Shown here in pieces: positions 19,208 through 56,827 of a stretch of 64,000 nucleotides of DNA. The position numbers were made by a program, and so were the translations under genes. Below the pieces are notes generated by a model that did not search any database, was not told where the DNA came from, and was given only the letters and a program-made list of their open reading frames with translations. Source of the stretch: Eublepharis macularius (Eukaryota; Chordata; Lepidosauria; Squamata; Eublepharidae); contig NC_072800.1 of NCBI RefSeq assembly GCF_028583425.1, forward strand, positions 11,545,001 through 11,609,000. Reading direction: 5' to 3'. Position 1 is the first letter of the stretch. Each line of letters starts with the position of its first letter.

Positions 19208-19404
19208 TGCGGAGGGCAATCTCAACTCCCCTCTGTCTGGAGATCAGGGGGCGGGGCCACCAGCCATGTGACCATTTTCACCCAGGGCAATTTAAACTTT
19301 AAAAAACTCCCTCCTTGTTCTAGCTGACCCAAAGTGACATCATTATGCGGTCTTGAGTTCCACCACTGAGTTCCACCACCTCTTTTCCCAGAAAAAAAGC
19401 CCTG
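19208..19404 (+). mobile_element. foldback hAT MITE, copy 2 (left half missing, long subfamily)
   Basis: Only the right half is present, from the GGAGGGCAATCTCAACTCC centre to the terminus GAAAAAAAGCCCTG. It contains an extra segment of about 65 bp (TTTAAACTTTAAAAAACTCC through to CATCATTATGCGGTC) that is shared, in reverse, with copy 3. The left end is fused to a family-B fragment. Confidence 0.8.
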
Positions 19405-20252
19405 AGAAGAAGGGAGTTCATAACACACAGTGAAATTTACAGCAACATTTCCAAGGGAATTTTTCTATTATAGAAGAGCTTGGAAGAATTAGGGTTGGAG
19501 CCTATCAAAATTCTGTGCATGAAAGTGCAACTTTTCCCCTCCTAAATGCACCCACCAGTGTCCTCAGAAATGTTGCGTCTAGGCAATATGGAACTCCCCA
19601 GGAGCAGCACAAGGTGTGAATTGGAGGGCTGCCACAGGAGGGGAAGATCCGCTGTTATTGTGCCATTGTAACAATGTTTGCTCACAACTTGGCAGGTGGA
19701 ATAGTGTGGAACTGGGAGGATGACATGATCTCTCCTAGACACACTTCAAGTTCTGCCAGAGCTCAGTGGGCTCCTTGGAGCCTGGGGGAATGAAATGGGA
19801 GGGATGGTGGCTTGACCACTGGTAGTAGACAACTTGGGACCATTCTGACCAGACACAAGTGAGGATTCATCTCACAGAGTATACTCTGTAATGGCAATGA
19901 CAGAAAGGAAACCACACTTTGCCACCACAACTGCATCTGTGCAGAGATGTCCAATGGGGCTGTTCTGGGCAGATAGGGGCCTAACACATCTTGCCCTGGG
20001 GGGCAAGTTGGAGGAAACCACCCTAATCTGAGTGTGAGTGTGACCCGTTTGCAAGGCATTTGCAGACAACAGCTTGCATCCATTCCAGCTGGAATGCCAC
20101 GATTTGAGACGAGCAGTTCCCCTCATCCTATAATTTTGGACTCCTTTTGGACTCCTTTTAGTTTACGTAGCCAGATAATGTAGAAAAGATCCTCCAGGAT
20201 CCTGCACTAGTATTCTAGATCCCTGCCTATCCTGTTTTATGATATCTACACG
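19405..20252. other. intergenic, no recognised feature
   Basis: No confident gene or repeat; ORFs on the minus strand resemble no family I recognise. Confidence 0.4.
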
Positions 20253-20584
20253 CAGGGCTTTTTTTCTGGGAAAAGAGGTGGTGGAACTCAGTGGTGGAAC
20301 TCAGGACCGCACAATGACGTCACTTTGGGCCAGCTGGAACAAGGGGGGGAGTTTTTTAAAGTTTAAATCGCCCTCGGTGAAAATGGTCACATGGCCAGTG
20401 GCTCCGCCCCCTGATCTCCAGACAGAGGGGAGTTTAGTTTGCCCTCCGCGCTGCTGAGCAGTGTAAAGGGCGATCTCAACTCCCCTCTGTCTGGAGATCA
20501 GGGGGCGGGGCCACCGGCCATGTGACCATTTTCAAGAGGTGCCGGAACTCCCTTCCACCACGTTCCAGCTGAAAAAAAGCCCTG
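20253..20584 (-). mobile_element. foldback hAT MITE, copy 3 (long subfamily, reversed)
   Basis: CAGGGCTTTTTTTCTGGG at the left and CAGCTGAAAAAAAGCCCTG at the right show the element reversed relative to copy 1. Flanks TCTACACG and CCTACAAG agree at 6 of 8 bases, a decayed TSD. It contains the subfamily-specific segment with ACCGCACAATGACGTCACTT. Confidence 0.85.
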
Positions 20585-21560
20585 CCTACAAGAAAAAGGC
20601 TGAGCCCACTGGGTAGCAATTGTGATGAACTCTTCCTTGAGGGAGAGAATAATCCAGCTGACATCGAAGGAAGTCTTAGTGCAAAAGAGTCCTTATTGGT
20701 TGGGAAAGAACTCTTTATTGGACTGCTGGAATATGTAGCTCTGCGTTTTAGAATCTTGGAAGATGAGAAACGAGATTTGACTCTTGGATGGCCATTGGAG
20801 AGTTTACTGGCCAGGGCTGAAGCAAAGGAAGGGGTGACGTCTACAGAGGAAGAAAGAGAGAAGACTTTACTGTTAAAAGGTTGTGCACAACAGAAAAGGT
20901 AACAGAGCAGCTTAGAACTTGATAGAGCGTCATGGTCTGTTACAACTGATCTTAAGCCACTGAGGGAGAAAAGTATGCATTTAAATCTCAGAATCAATCC
21001 ACTCATACAGTCTTAATAAAGATATAATGGTGGATATTCTAGGTTTCACTCATAGTAAATAGTTTCTTTGAAAAGGAACTGGTTTATACTGTATCTTGTT
21101 AACTTCTCTAGCAGGAATAAAGAAGGAAGTGAGTTGTCCCTAAACTAGGACTTCCCTACAGGTCTGAGAAAAGCTGACCCTGCAGAGTCAGAAGTGCCGT
21201 CTAAAGGAGAGCTCTTTGTGGTGGTGGCAGACAGGAGGCGGAGCTGGCTGTTTTTGAAAAGGAGCAATAGTTGCTGTCACATTTGTGATCAATTGTTCAT
21301 ATGTTACTCTCTCTTTAAAACATAACCAAGGGGCACCATGGGAAAAGGGAAGAGACGCAAACTCCAGTGCAGAAGTGGTTTTGGTTCTAACCATTTTATA
21401 GTTTGTGTTTGGTGTGTTTCTAATAAAAGATGTTTACTACGTTTTCTGCATTTCTCTGGCTAGAGTGGAGCAGGACATGGGCTAAGGAACAGCCTTCCTG
21501 GATCCACCTGCCAAGGTGAAATAGCCAGTAGCAGAACCAGGTGTCACCACAATCTAACAA
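20585..21560. other. intergenic, unassigned
   Basis: A region around 20600-20900 has an open plus-strand reading (VGKELFIGLLEYVALRFRIL…) that I do not recognise; it may be part of an old retroelement. Nothing else is identifiable. Confidence 0.3.
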
Positions 21561-21562
21561 TA

Positions 21563-21700
21563 GAAAAGAGCCAGAGTCCAGTAGCACCTATAAGACTAAC
21601 AAAATTTGTGGTAGAGTATGAACTTTTGTGAGCCATAGCTCACTTCTTCAGATACAGCTCAAATGTAAGTCCATCTGTCCTTATATCTTGGAGGGTGGAG
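21563..21700. repeat. foldback repeat family B, one arm
   Basis: AGTCCAGTAGCACCTATAAG, then GACTAACAAAATTTGTGG and the loop-side TGAGCCATAGCTCACTTCTT resemble the arm of the complete palindrome at 26341-26573. Confidence 0.65.
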
Positions 21701-21981
21701 TGATTTCAGAAGCCAAATAACAATATCCGATAAATGACAATTGCATGCGTGATTGAATAGGGTGGGGTATGTAGACAGGTAGTGGGTGTGGAGTAATCAG
21801 CATTGGTAATGGTTCAAGCCCAGGTCTTGATTCAGTCCTGGTGGATGCATTGTCTTGAGCTTCGTTATTAGTTGCAGTTCAGCAGTCTCTCTTTCTAATC
21901 TCCCTTTGAAATTCCTCTGCAGGAGAACTGCTACTTGCACAATCTAACAAGTTCTGCAAGGAGCTGAATCACAAGAAGGCT

Positions 21982-22195
21982 GCTTGTGTGTGTAAAGTGC
22001 CATCAAGCAGCCAACTTATGGTAACCCTTCATGACATTTCCAAGGCAAGAGACAAACAGATGAAGTTTGTTATTGCCTGCCTCTACATAGTGAACCTCAA
22101 CCTCCTTGATGGTCTCCCATCCAGGTATTAACCAGGGCCAATAATGCTCAGCTTCTCAGAATTGACAAGATCAAACTAGCCTGAGCCGTCGAAGC
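21982..22195 (-). mobile_element. 5S-rRNA-derived SINE, reverse orientation
   Basis: The reverse complement shows the 5S-like CTCAGATTTGATC-type head, CTGGATGGGAGACCATC and the GAGGCAGGCAATAACAAAC tail typical of the family. Confidence 0.7.
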
Positions 22196-22317
22196 CATGA
22201 CCTGCAGATCAGGAAGGACGTCAGCCAAGGAGCTGCCCAGCTCTCAGGATGGATGTTGTACCTGCAAAGGTCAGGCTTCAACATAAGAATCAGACCAATT
22301 GCCCCACTCTTCTTGTG

Positions 22318-22740
22318 GTCCTGATTGTGGGAAGACTTGGGGCTAGGCTTCCCAGGAGGTTTTCCCAGATGCCCGCTGATCGCTGGCGATTGGCAGGAGG
22401 TTGCAACACCCCCTGCCAGCGATTGCCCGCCACTGGCAGGTAGCCCAAGAAAGCATGTATTGGGCATGCTTCCAGCAGGGTGTGATGATGCCACTTTCCA
22501 AATGGGCTGAATTTGCCCTGTGCAAAGTGCAAGACCACACCCATGGCCAGTGTGATGTCATCACTTCCTGGAAATGATGTCATTGCGCAAGTGCCTGGAG
22601 CACGTTTGTGGCCGGCATGATGACATCACTTCCCAGAAGTGATGTCATCACGCAAGTGCTGGAAGATCACTCACATGAGGAAAAGACTCCCAAGTTCCAG
22701 ATCCCCCTCTCCTGCTGGGAGGACCCTACTTGGAGCTTAG
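22318..22740. repeat. GC-rich repeat with TGATGTCATCACTTCC palindromes
   Basis: Two palindromic units around GTGATGTCATCACTTCCTGG (22551) and GATGACATCACTTCCCAGAA (22618) repeat the motif seen at 7629-7660. The element starts near AAGACTTGGGGCTAGGC and ends near CTGCTGGGAGGACCCTA. Confidence 0.5.
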
Positions 22741-22796
22741 CTTCATCTTCACAACTTGGACTCTGTGATGGGAGGCTGGGCATTGCTACTACTAGG

Positions 22797-23036
22797 CAGG
22801 GCTTTTTTTCAGGAGTTCCGGAACCTCTTGAAAATGGTCACATGGCCGGTGGACCCGCCCCCTGATCTCCAGACAGAGGGGAGTTGAGATTGCCCTCCGC
22901 GCCGCTGATGGCACAGAGGGCAATCTCAACTCCCCTCTGTCTGGAGATCAGGGGCGGGACCACCAGCCATGTGACCATTTTCTCCCAGGGCAACCCACTG
23001 AGTTCCACCACCTCTTTTCCCAGAAAAAAAGCCCTG
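22797..23036 (+). mobile_element. foldback hAT MITE, copy 4
   Basis: Bounded by CAGGGCTTTTTTTCAGG and CAGAAAAAAAGCCCTG with a GC-rich central hairpin. No TSD is visible (CTACTAGG versus GATGAAAT). Confidence 0.85.
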
Positions 23037-23640
23037 GATGAAATGATTCCTACCTGAGCATCACCTCGAAAACCACCAGTTGGGATGGCTCGTGAGTCAA
23101 CAATTCTAACAAACCCCACCATCGATGGGAGGTTCTGATCCTGAATCTCCTGCGACGAGTCCAGTTGAGCACTTAAAAACAATGGACCACCTCTATCCGC
23201 AGAACGGACTGGGGCAGGAACCCTTAGGCACAAATTCTCTAAGTGAACATCTAACTGGATTTGTCAGAATTTTGAGAACCCAAACAAACAGCAATTTTAC
23301 TGGCAAGTTGTGACCCTCCTTCCTCACAGTAGCTCACAACTTCAGTTTTGCTCTCCAAAAACTTAGGCGGCCTCAGAAACGGCGAGTCAGTGACTCAGTC
23401 TTTAATTGAAACATGTCTGGGAACCACCTTGAGTTCTGAGCCTCTTGAACTTGCCTCGAATGTGTTTTTCCCCATGCGCCCCTAAGTCTGCACATGACGG
23501 CAAGTGGGGGCTTTTACTCTCAAGCTGTTCCTGTTGTGCTTTTTGTTTTAATATTCACGTTGGAAGCTCATTATGGGAAATACCATCATGTACTTGAGCT
23601 AGAAGGAGCAAGAAAATGAAAACAGCTAGTAAACGAACAC

Positions 23641-24110
23641 CCGAAGCTGCCTTCTACTAAACCAGAGACCGTCAGGCCCTCCAGGTCAGAATTATGTACT
23701 GGGACTGGCAGCAGCTCTCGGGGCGCTTAGTTCTCACGGCTCACTGCGAAGTTCTCGTGGCCCCTTCTTACATGCCCAGGATAAGACCGATCACCACCTT
23801 GGGGTCAGGTAGCCATTTCCCCCAGACCAGTTTGGCTAGGGACCCTGACCATGTTTTGCCCTCTTCTGGGCATGGAGGAAGGGGTCACTGGGAGTGTGGG
23901 GAGGGGCGATAGTTGTGAATTTCCTGCGTTGTACAGGGGGTTGGACTAGATGACCTTGGAGCTCCCTTCCAAGCCCATGATTCTAGGGTCTCATGTGGAG
24001 ATCTTTGAAATCACCTTCTACTTGATCCTTAATGGAGACGCTGGGGATTGAACATGAGGCCTTCATGCATGCCGGGCAGAGGCTCTGCCGCTGAGCCACA
24101 GCTCCTCCCC
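23641..24110. mobile_element. squamate interspersed repeat split by a CR1-type tail
   Basis: The outer parts (GAAGCTGCCTTCTACTAAAC to about 23722, and TGGAGACGCTGGGGATTGAA through CTCTGCCGCTGAGCCACAG) belong to the same family as 37835-38027. The middle ends in GGGTTGGACTAGATGACC, CCCTTCCAAGCCCATGATTC and so is a CR1-style terminus inserted into it. Confidence 0.6.
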
Positions 24111-24943
24111 ATACAGAATGCAGAAACAAGTTTCCAGATCAAGTTAAGGGAAGGCAGGCATTACCAAGTAATCGTGATGTGAGGGCGATCTGGCTGCGAC
24201 ATCTGCCACCCCATTGATCGCCAGGGTTGATTCGGCTGATCTGGCTGGCTAGGCGGGTGTCCCCTTCATGTGTGCTCACCGCTCCATGTGCGTCCCTCCT
24301 GAAGCTGCGCGCTCGGTGGAAGAGGACGACCATCCCAGATAGAAGGAGTGTACCGTACTTCAGCCAAGGGTATGCAATAGCTGCGCTCCCCTGCTAGAAC
24401 CTCCAAACAAGCTCAAGTAATCGTCACGGCCACTAGTCCTGCGTTTTCCAGAAACCCCTTATGCACAGGATTAATTCTGTGCTTCGAACTGATGCTTCTT
24501 TGGACCCATCGGTCATGTGGAGTACCTCCTGCTGGCACCTCTGCTCCAACCCATCCCTTCTGGAAGCTTTTTCCTAGAACAAACATCTGTTCGGCTGTCG
24601 ACATCCACATCGGTATTTCATGCGTATAGCTCCATCGAGGCGTGATGTTGCTGTGGTGTTTATACACAGAGGAAACAGGTGCTTGAAAAAGGAGCAAAGT
24701 GTAAATGACTAATCATTAAAGACGGTCTTAAAAGACGGGACGTGATCACGGCGATTTGACCGAACCTGGTTTCTGGGCAAGCAGGAAAGAGTGGCGGAAA
24801 ATGAGTCCGAAAGCACGTAGTGAATCTCCAGGAAACGCCTGCAGCTGGGTACAGGGAGTTTCCCATTTTCCTCAGGAGCTCAAGAAGGGACTTCCCATGA
24901 GAAGATGAGCGAGGAGGGACAAGTTTCTCTCAGGGAGGGCTTG
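24111..24943. other. intergenic, no recognised feature
   Basis: Nothing that I can name. Confidence 0.35.
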
Positions 24944-24951
24944 CCTACCAC

Positions 24952-25181
24952 CAGGGCTTTTTTTCAGCTGGAACGCTTTGGAAGGGAGTTCCGGAACCTC
25001 TTGAAAATGGTCACATGGCTGGTGGCCCCGCCCTCTGATCTCCAGACAGAGGGGAGTTGAGATTGCCCTACGCAATCTCAACTCCCCTGTTTGGAGATCA
25101 GGGGGCGGGGCCACCAGCCATGTGACCATTTTCTCCGAGGGCAACCCTTCCACCACCTCTTTCCCCAGAAAAAAAGCTCTG
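24952..25181 (+). mobile_element. foldback hAT MITE, copy 5 (TSD CCTACCAC)
   Basis: CAGGGCTTTTTTTCAGCTGG to CAGAAAAAAAGCTCTG with a perfect 8-bp duplication CCTACCAC (24944-24951, 25182-25189). The central spacer between the arms is reduced to a few bases, making an almost perfect cruciform-forming palindrome. Confidence 0.9.
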
Positions 25182-25189
25182 CCTACCAC

Positions 25190-26337
25190 GAATGCAATGG
25201 GTTGCCCCAGCTGAGTGTGGTCTAGATCAGAACGCATTCTCGCTTGGCAAGGGTGGGACAGTGAAGTTCATTGGGTGCAAACCATTGCTGTATGTCAGCC
25301 AAATGTGGACCCTATGACCCTCACCAGATCCCTTTGCATCTTGGGGGGGGGTGTAGTAGAGGCACAGAAATGCCTTAGCCAGAGCAGCCAAAGGGTTTTG
25401 GACAGCTTGAAAAGCCACGGTGGAATCCTGTTTCACATTCAACTGCTGTTTTCCCTTTGCTTTCCCCTTCACTTTCTAACTCACTGTCACAATTGAAACT
25501 GGAAGCTCCTTGGGGGCAGGGACTCTTCCCCCCCCCCCCGCCCCGTTATGTTTTTCTGTAAAGTATCCAGCCCATCTACACCAGCCCACCAGCTCATTCC
25601 AGCAGTCACTTTAGGGGCTGAACTTTAAACCCACAATCACTTTTCTTCACAACTGGTGCCAGATCAGACAAAGTGACCTGAAAACTTCCCAACAGGGTCA
25701 CACATCTCTTGCCGGGGCAGCTCTTCATTGTGCTTTTACGATGCAGCGATTCCCAGCGGTTTTTAGCGACGCCCCAGAATACCAGGCACACTTGCGTGTC
25801 AATAGCAGACTGGAACAGTGCAGAGACTTCAAGTCTCTCTCCACAAGACATCTTACACAGGGACACTCAAGTGACTTCCTTTCTGTGTGGTCTGATATTC
25901 AAGGGTGTCTCCCTAGCAGGGCGCGTGGATCCACAACGGGAGAACATGTGTAAGATCTTTCACCCGAGCATCCCCATGGAAGATGCCTTGTGTAGACAGA
26001 CTCTTGCAGTGCAATCTTAAGATCACTTTCCTTGAAGTAAATTCAATTGAACACACTGGAATAGGAATCCGAGACCTGCCTGCTTTCTCAGTGGTGTACA
26101 CCACACGAAGCTCATGTTCCAGCTCTTAAAAGAGGTCGTGTTGACCTGAGGGAACGTCTGGTTTGACCAGTCCGCGTGGGTGAGCGTGCAATCCTATGCC
26201 AGCTTACATGAGAGTAAGCAGCATTGAACATAGTGGGACTTCCTTCGGAGCAGGCATGCAGAGGATTGAGCCGAGTCCCACAGATCTCATGGGGGCAGCC
26301 CACTGCATACATCGAGATGGGCAGCCGTGTTCGTTTG
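25190..26337. other. intergenic, no recognised feature
   Basis: A poly-C run at about 25528-25541 is the only simple feature. The stretch TCTCTCTCCACAAGACATCT (25834) resembles the unassigned repeat near 850 and 10020. Confidence 0.35.
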
Positions 26338-26340
26338 TCT

Positions 26341-26573
26341 GTGACAAGAGCAAGAGCCCGGTAGCACCTATAAGACTAACCACATTTGTGGTGGGCTAGC
26401 TTTTGTGAGTCACCGCTTACTTCTTCAGGTACAGCTAGAATGTGAGTCCATCAGTCCTTAGAATGCCCCTCACATTTTAGCTGTACCTGACGAAGTGAGC
26501 TGACTCACAAAAGCTCCTTCCCCCCACCACAAATTTGGTTAGTCTTATAGGTGCTGCTGGACTCGTGTGTTTT
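26341..26573. repeat. foldback repeat family B, complete palindrome
   Basis: Left arm CCCGGTAGCACCTATAAGAC, then TAACCACATTTGTGGTGGGC and AGCTTTTGTGAGTCA pairs with right arm TGACTCACAAAAGCTCC, then CCACAAATTTGGTTAGTC and TTATAGGTGCTGCTGGACTC. This is a nearly complete inverted repeat. I cannot name the family. Confidence 0.75.
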
Positions 26574-27144
26574 TCCACTGCATACCTGTGAGTGTCCCTC
26601 TGTGCAGAATGAGACATGGGGCCTGTCTCATCTGGTGCCAGACAGTTTCCAGACTTTCTACATTCGAAGAAACTTTTCTGCATGAATAAAGTTGATGAAA
26701 CTCTGTTTACAATGCCAAGACCACGGCAATACAGCCCGGAAAACCCACAACAACCATCGTTCTCCGGCCGTGAAAGCCTTCGACAATACAAACTCTGTTT
26801 ACTTGAGAATATTGGTGGAGGTCTTTGCAGGTTGTTTGGACTTCTCTGGCATACCCTGAATGCGGCCCGGAAACACTCTGCACACTTGCTAGGGTGCACA
26901 TCACAGAAGGCAGCCAGCGACCGGGGAGTGGTGGCACAGGCAGTCCGGCTGCCCTCCGTGGTCTTGCAACAGCGTGGGGCAACGAGGCTCTGTGTGCGTG
27001 CCTCTCTTTGTACTCCAAGAGTTTCCTGATCTCCTCTGCTGTGCTTTGCAAACCTGGACAGAGCCAGCACCGTGCCTGGCTGGCTGCCTCGATGAAGGCT
27101 GCAAGCTGGGCCATTCGATCTGACGAAGCGACCCTTCAAGATTT

Positions 27145-27353
27145 ACAAAACAGTCAGGAGGCCAGTAGCACCTTTAAGACTAACTCACTTTATTGTAGCA
27201 CAAGCTTTCGAGAACCACAGCTCTCTTTGTCAGATGCATCTGAGTTAGAGAGCTGTGGTTCTCGAAAGCTTTTGCTACAGTAAACTTGGTTAGTCTTAAA
27301 GGTGCTACTGGCCTCCTGACTATTTTGCAACTCCAGACTAACACGGCTAACTC
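27145..27353. repeat. foldback repeat family B at the edge of the TGFBR1 CpG island
   Basis: Arms CAGTCAGGAGGCCAGTAGCA (left) and TGCTACTGGCCTCCTGACTA (right) with inner TCGAGAACCACAGCTCTC / GAGAGCTGTGGTTCTCGA make a palindrome of about 190 bp. The tail CAGACTAACACGGCTAACTC matches 37475 and, reversed, 38548. The element abuts the CpG island directly. Confidence 0.8.
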
Positions 27354-27855
27354 CCCAAGATCTGCACAGAGCGCCCGGCCTTGCCCCCTCCCCCGGCCCG
27401 GCCCTTCACAGCCTTCCTTCGCTGCAGCCCCGAAGCAGCCGGCCGGGCAAAGGACGGCGACGAAGTTCCCGAGTCCCTCCGGGCGGGATGGGGATGGGGG
27501 GGGGCAAGCGGGGCCAGGCCTGCGAGCGTGCACGCGCTGTCCCCTCGGCCCGGCCGCGCGCCGGCCCGTCTCTCCGCCGCCGCTCGCGCGCTTCTTGTTT
27601 GTTGTTCGGGAGGCGCCTGCAGCGCGGGCGGGCGGGCGAGAGGGGGCGGGGCCGGTCGCGGGTGGCCGTCCAATCCGGGGGCCGCTCCCCCGCCCCCGGC
27701 CATTCATCGCGAGGGGGCGGGGCGCCCGGCCGCCGTGAGGGGAGGGGGAGGCGGGGCGCGGGGCGCGCGCCACGAGGGGGCCGGGACGTGGCGCTGGGGC
27801 GGCCTCGCTCGGGCGCTGCGGGGCGCGGAGGCGGCGGCGGGAGCAGCGCGGGACA

Positions 27856-54029
<26,174 letters not shown>

Positions 54030-54999
54030 TTTGGGAGGTGCTACTGAAGGAAACTTTTAAAAGTCCACATCTGCACCTAGTTTGTGCATTGAGAAGGCTA
54101 ATTGTTCTACCTCACTGAGGGAACAGAAGGATGTGGTTGCCTTTTCATACAACATAGGAAGATCACTTATTAGCCCAGGATTTTTGTGGATGTGGTCAAT
54201 AGTTGTACATATTCTTACTGTGCACTATGAACACGTCTTTTTCCCCCCCAGGGCACTCAAAAACTTTTGTCTAGTCTAGCTTCAGTAATATGTAAAGGCG
54301 AATGCCAGTCTCTGTTACTTGTGCAGAGAACATGAAGAATATGTTTAAACTAACGGAGCTGGTGTACACTATTTATACAGTGCATTGAAGGATTTCTTGA
54401 AGTTTGTTTTGAAAAGCTACTTGCTTTGTTCGTGATGGTACACTGTATATTCTTGGATTCTTCTTCAGTTCAGATGGTATATTGTTTTTTTTCCTGGCTA
54501 CTAAGACTACATCCTATTGGACATTTCTATCAGGATTTACAGACATGACCTCATTCATCTGGAGGAACATACACAACATATGCAATTATATTTTGTATAC
54601 TATATCTGTTACTTTGCTTCAAAACATGACATGCCTTCAAAATAGATTGTACTGTACCAGTAAGTGCCACTTTTTAATCTTAATGCAATTCAGTAGGGAC
54701 ATACAAAATCTTTGGTGCTTGTATGATGACCTTAAATACCATGATTCCTAAAAGGGGATTTCCTACTTGCATATGGAATTCCTTTTTTTTTATTACCAAA
54801 AACTCTCTTAATTCTGTAGGAATCTAAATAGTATACAAGTAAATTCAATAATATTGTCTCAGTTGTACATCAGAATGAGTTGTCAGTAACAGTTTTCAAT
54901 TAAATTAAAACTATTCCAAAAGTTCTATGAAATACTTTTAAAGAAATTTTACCTCTGATTCCACCTTGTTTCGGCATATACCTTACTTGCTTTCACAAC

Positions 55000-55445
55000 A
55001 GTGCTTTGTTAATAAATCAGCTGTTTCCGTGCATTTGCGAGGTTGATCCCTGTAGGCAAACACAATGTTGCATGTGGTTAGCCTTGCTGGATGCAAAATT
55101 AGATTTTTTCTAGTTTCTGGGGCTATGTGGTAATCTTGCTGGATCAGATCAATATGCATATCAATTAACATGATTTGGCACTGCCAGGTTAGCGATCTGT
55201 TTGGTGAGGTGCTGGGCCTGAATTTGGGCCTCACTCCCTCTGTTGTTGGAGTCCATTATAGTTGCCATCTGTCTGGGGTGGGGAGGAGAGCTTCGTTTGC
55301 CTCGTCTTTTTTTTTTTTTTACAGTCCGTTGGTTTTTTTGAAGGCCTCTTGCTTTGCAGCCTTTGTCTGTTACTAAACAGCAACTAGTAGTTGATGTTTT
55401 CTCAGCATATCTGACACACAGAGTTAATAAAATTTGGATCCCCAT
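55000..55445 (-). other. unassigned minus-strand segment in the TGFBR1 3'UTR
   Basis: The reverse strand reads MATIMDSNNRGSEAQIQAQH and then, in a shifted frame, HIDLIQQDYHIAPETRKNLI and onward to TADLLTKHCCESK. The two frames together look like one decayed coding sequence, perhaps a retrocopy or mobile-element gene. I do not recognise it. Confidence 0.3.
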
Positions 55446-56259
55446 TAAATGGATTTATTTTCTGTAAAGATGAAAAGCTCCAAGCAAGAATACTTGCTGC
55501 TGAATACTGAAAAATATGCATAGTACTTACATGTGAAGGTGTAACTTTGTTTATTTGATTTTGCACATATTAAGACTTGCACACACATTTCATTTAAGGA
55601 AAAAAACCTTAGTTTTAATTTTTTTAATAAGGTGGCAAGCAAGAGGAGTCTGATAAGTTTGTCCTTATTTAACCCATGTATGCATTAAAAGTTAAAACTG
55701 TCCTGAACTGTAATCAGTTTTGTAGAGATGCAGGATGGAAATATTTGCAGCTATTGTTAATCACCTCAACTGTTCATAGTTCTCTCAAGCCAAATTTGAT
55801 CTATTTCAGTCTGTTAAACTTCCATAGTTGTGAGAGTCGTAAAAGCAAATCACTGCAAAGTGTCTCAGTGCATATTTAATTGTGAAATTAATTTGAATTC
55901 TTAAAATACGCTTTGCAAAATGCAAATTTCATATCGTGAAAATTGTACACAGCTGTTTGCGGCTGAGGCTGTGACATAACTTGAACTTTATTCAGGTTTT
56001 CCGTTGTTGCTTGGCATTGTCTTACAAATGAGTGTATATATTACATTGAATTTTTAAAATCTGTTGCCTGTGTAAAGTCAAATATAGGTCTTTTATACGC
56101 TTACCCAGACAAGTGTTAGTATTTTTAAAAAATTGTAATGTTCTTCTCTTGGGAACCCAAGGGGACCAAAATATTTCAGCACTCAAACATTTGTATCATT
56201 TCACGGACATACCAAAACTATTTCTGGTATAATACTGATGCAAACAAACTGTTGTAAAT

Positions 56260-56263
<4 letters not shown>

Positions 56264-56295
<32 letters not shown>
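56264..56295. repeat. (CA)n microsatellite in TGFBR1 3'UTR
   Basis: About sixteen CA units. Confidence 0.9.
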
Positions 56296-56298
<3 letters not shown>

Positions 56299-56567
56299 CA
56301 ACAGTTATGTGATTATAGATTTTATCAAATTTTAATAGCACTAAAGTTTCATTTCAGATAATGGACATATGACAATACATATGGAAGAAACAATACACAG
56401 GTTTTGTTACTCAAAAGTCTTGGATGTATTTCTTGGATTACTAGAATTTGTCAGGGACCCCTAATCATGGAGAGTCTTTTATCATTTATTTTCATTTGCC
56501 TGTCTAGATCTCAATAGCCTTTCACACAGTCTTGTCCAAAATGTCCATGCATAGATATGGTAATGGC

Positions 56568-56827
56568 CAGGGCTTTTTTTCTGGGAGAAGAGGTGGTGGA
56601 ACTCAGTGGGTTGCCCTCGGAGAAAATGGTCACATGGCTGGTGGCCCCGCCCCCTGATCTCCAGACAGAGGGGAGTTCAGATTGCCCTCCGTGCTGCTGA
56701 GCGGCACGGAGGGCAATCTCAACTCCCCTCTGTCTGGAGATCAGGGGGCGGGGCCACCAGCCATGTGACCATTTTCAAGAGGTTCCGGAACTCCGTTCCC
56801 CCGCGTTCCCCCTGAAAAAAAGCCCTG
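56568..56827 (-). mobile_element. foldback hAT MITE, copy 8, in the TGFBR1 3'UTR (TSD GTAATGGC)
   Basis: CAGGGCTTTTTTTCTGGGAG to CCCCCTGAAAAAAAGCCCTG, reversed relative to copy 1, with a perfect duplication GTAATGGC (56560-56567, 56828-56835). The central hairpin is intact, so the element would form a long duplex in any transcript that reaches the distal poly(A) site. Confidence 0.93.
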
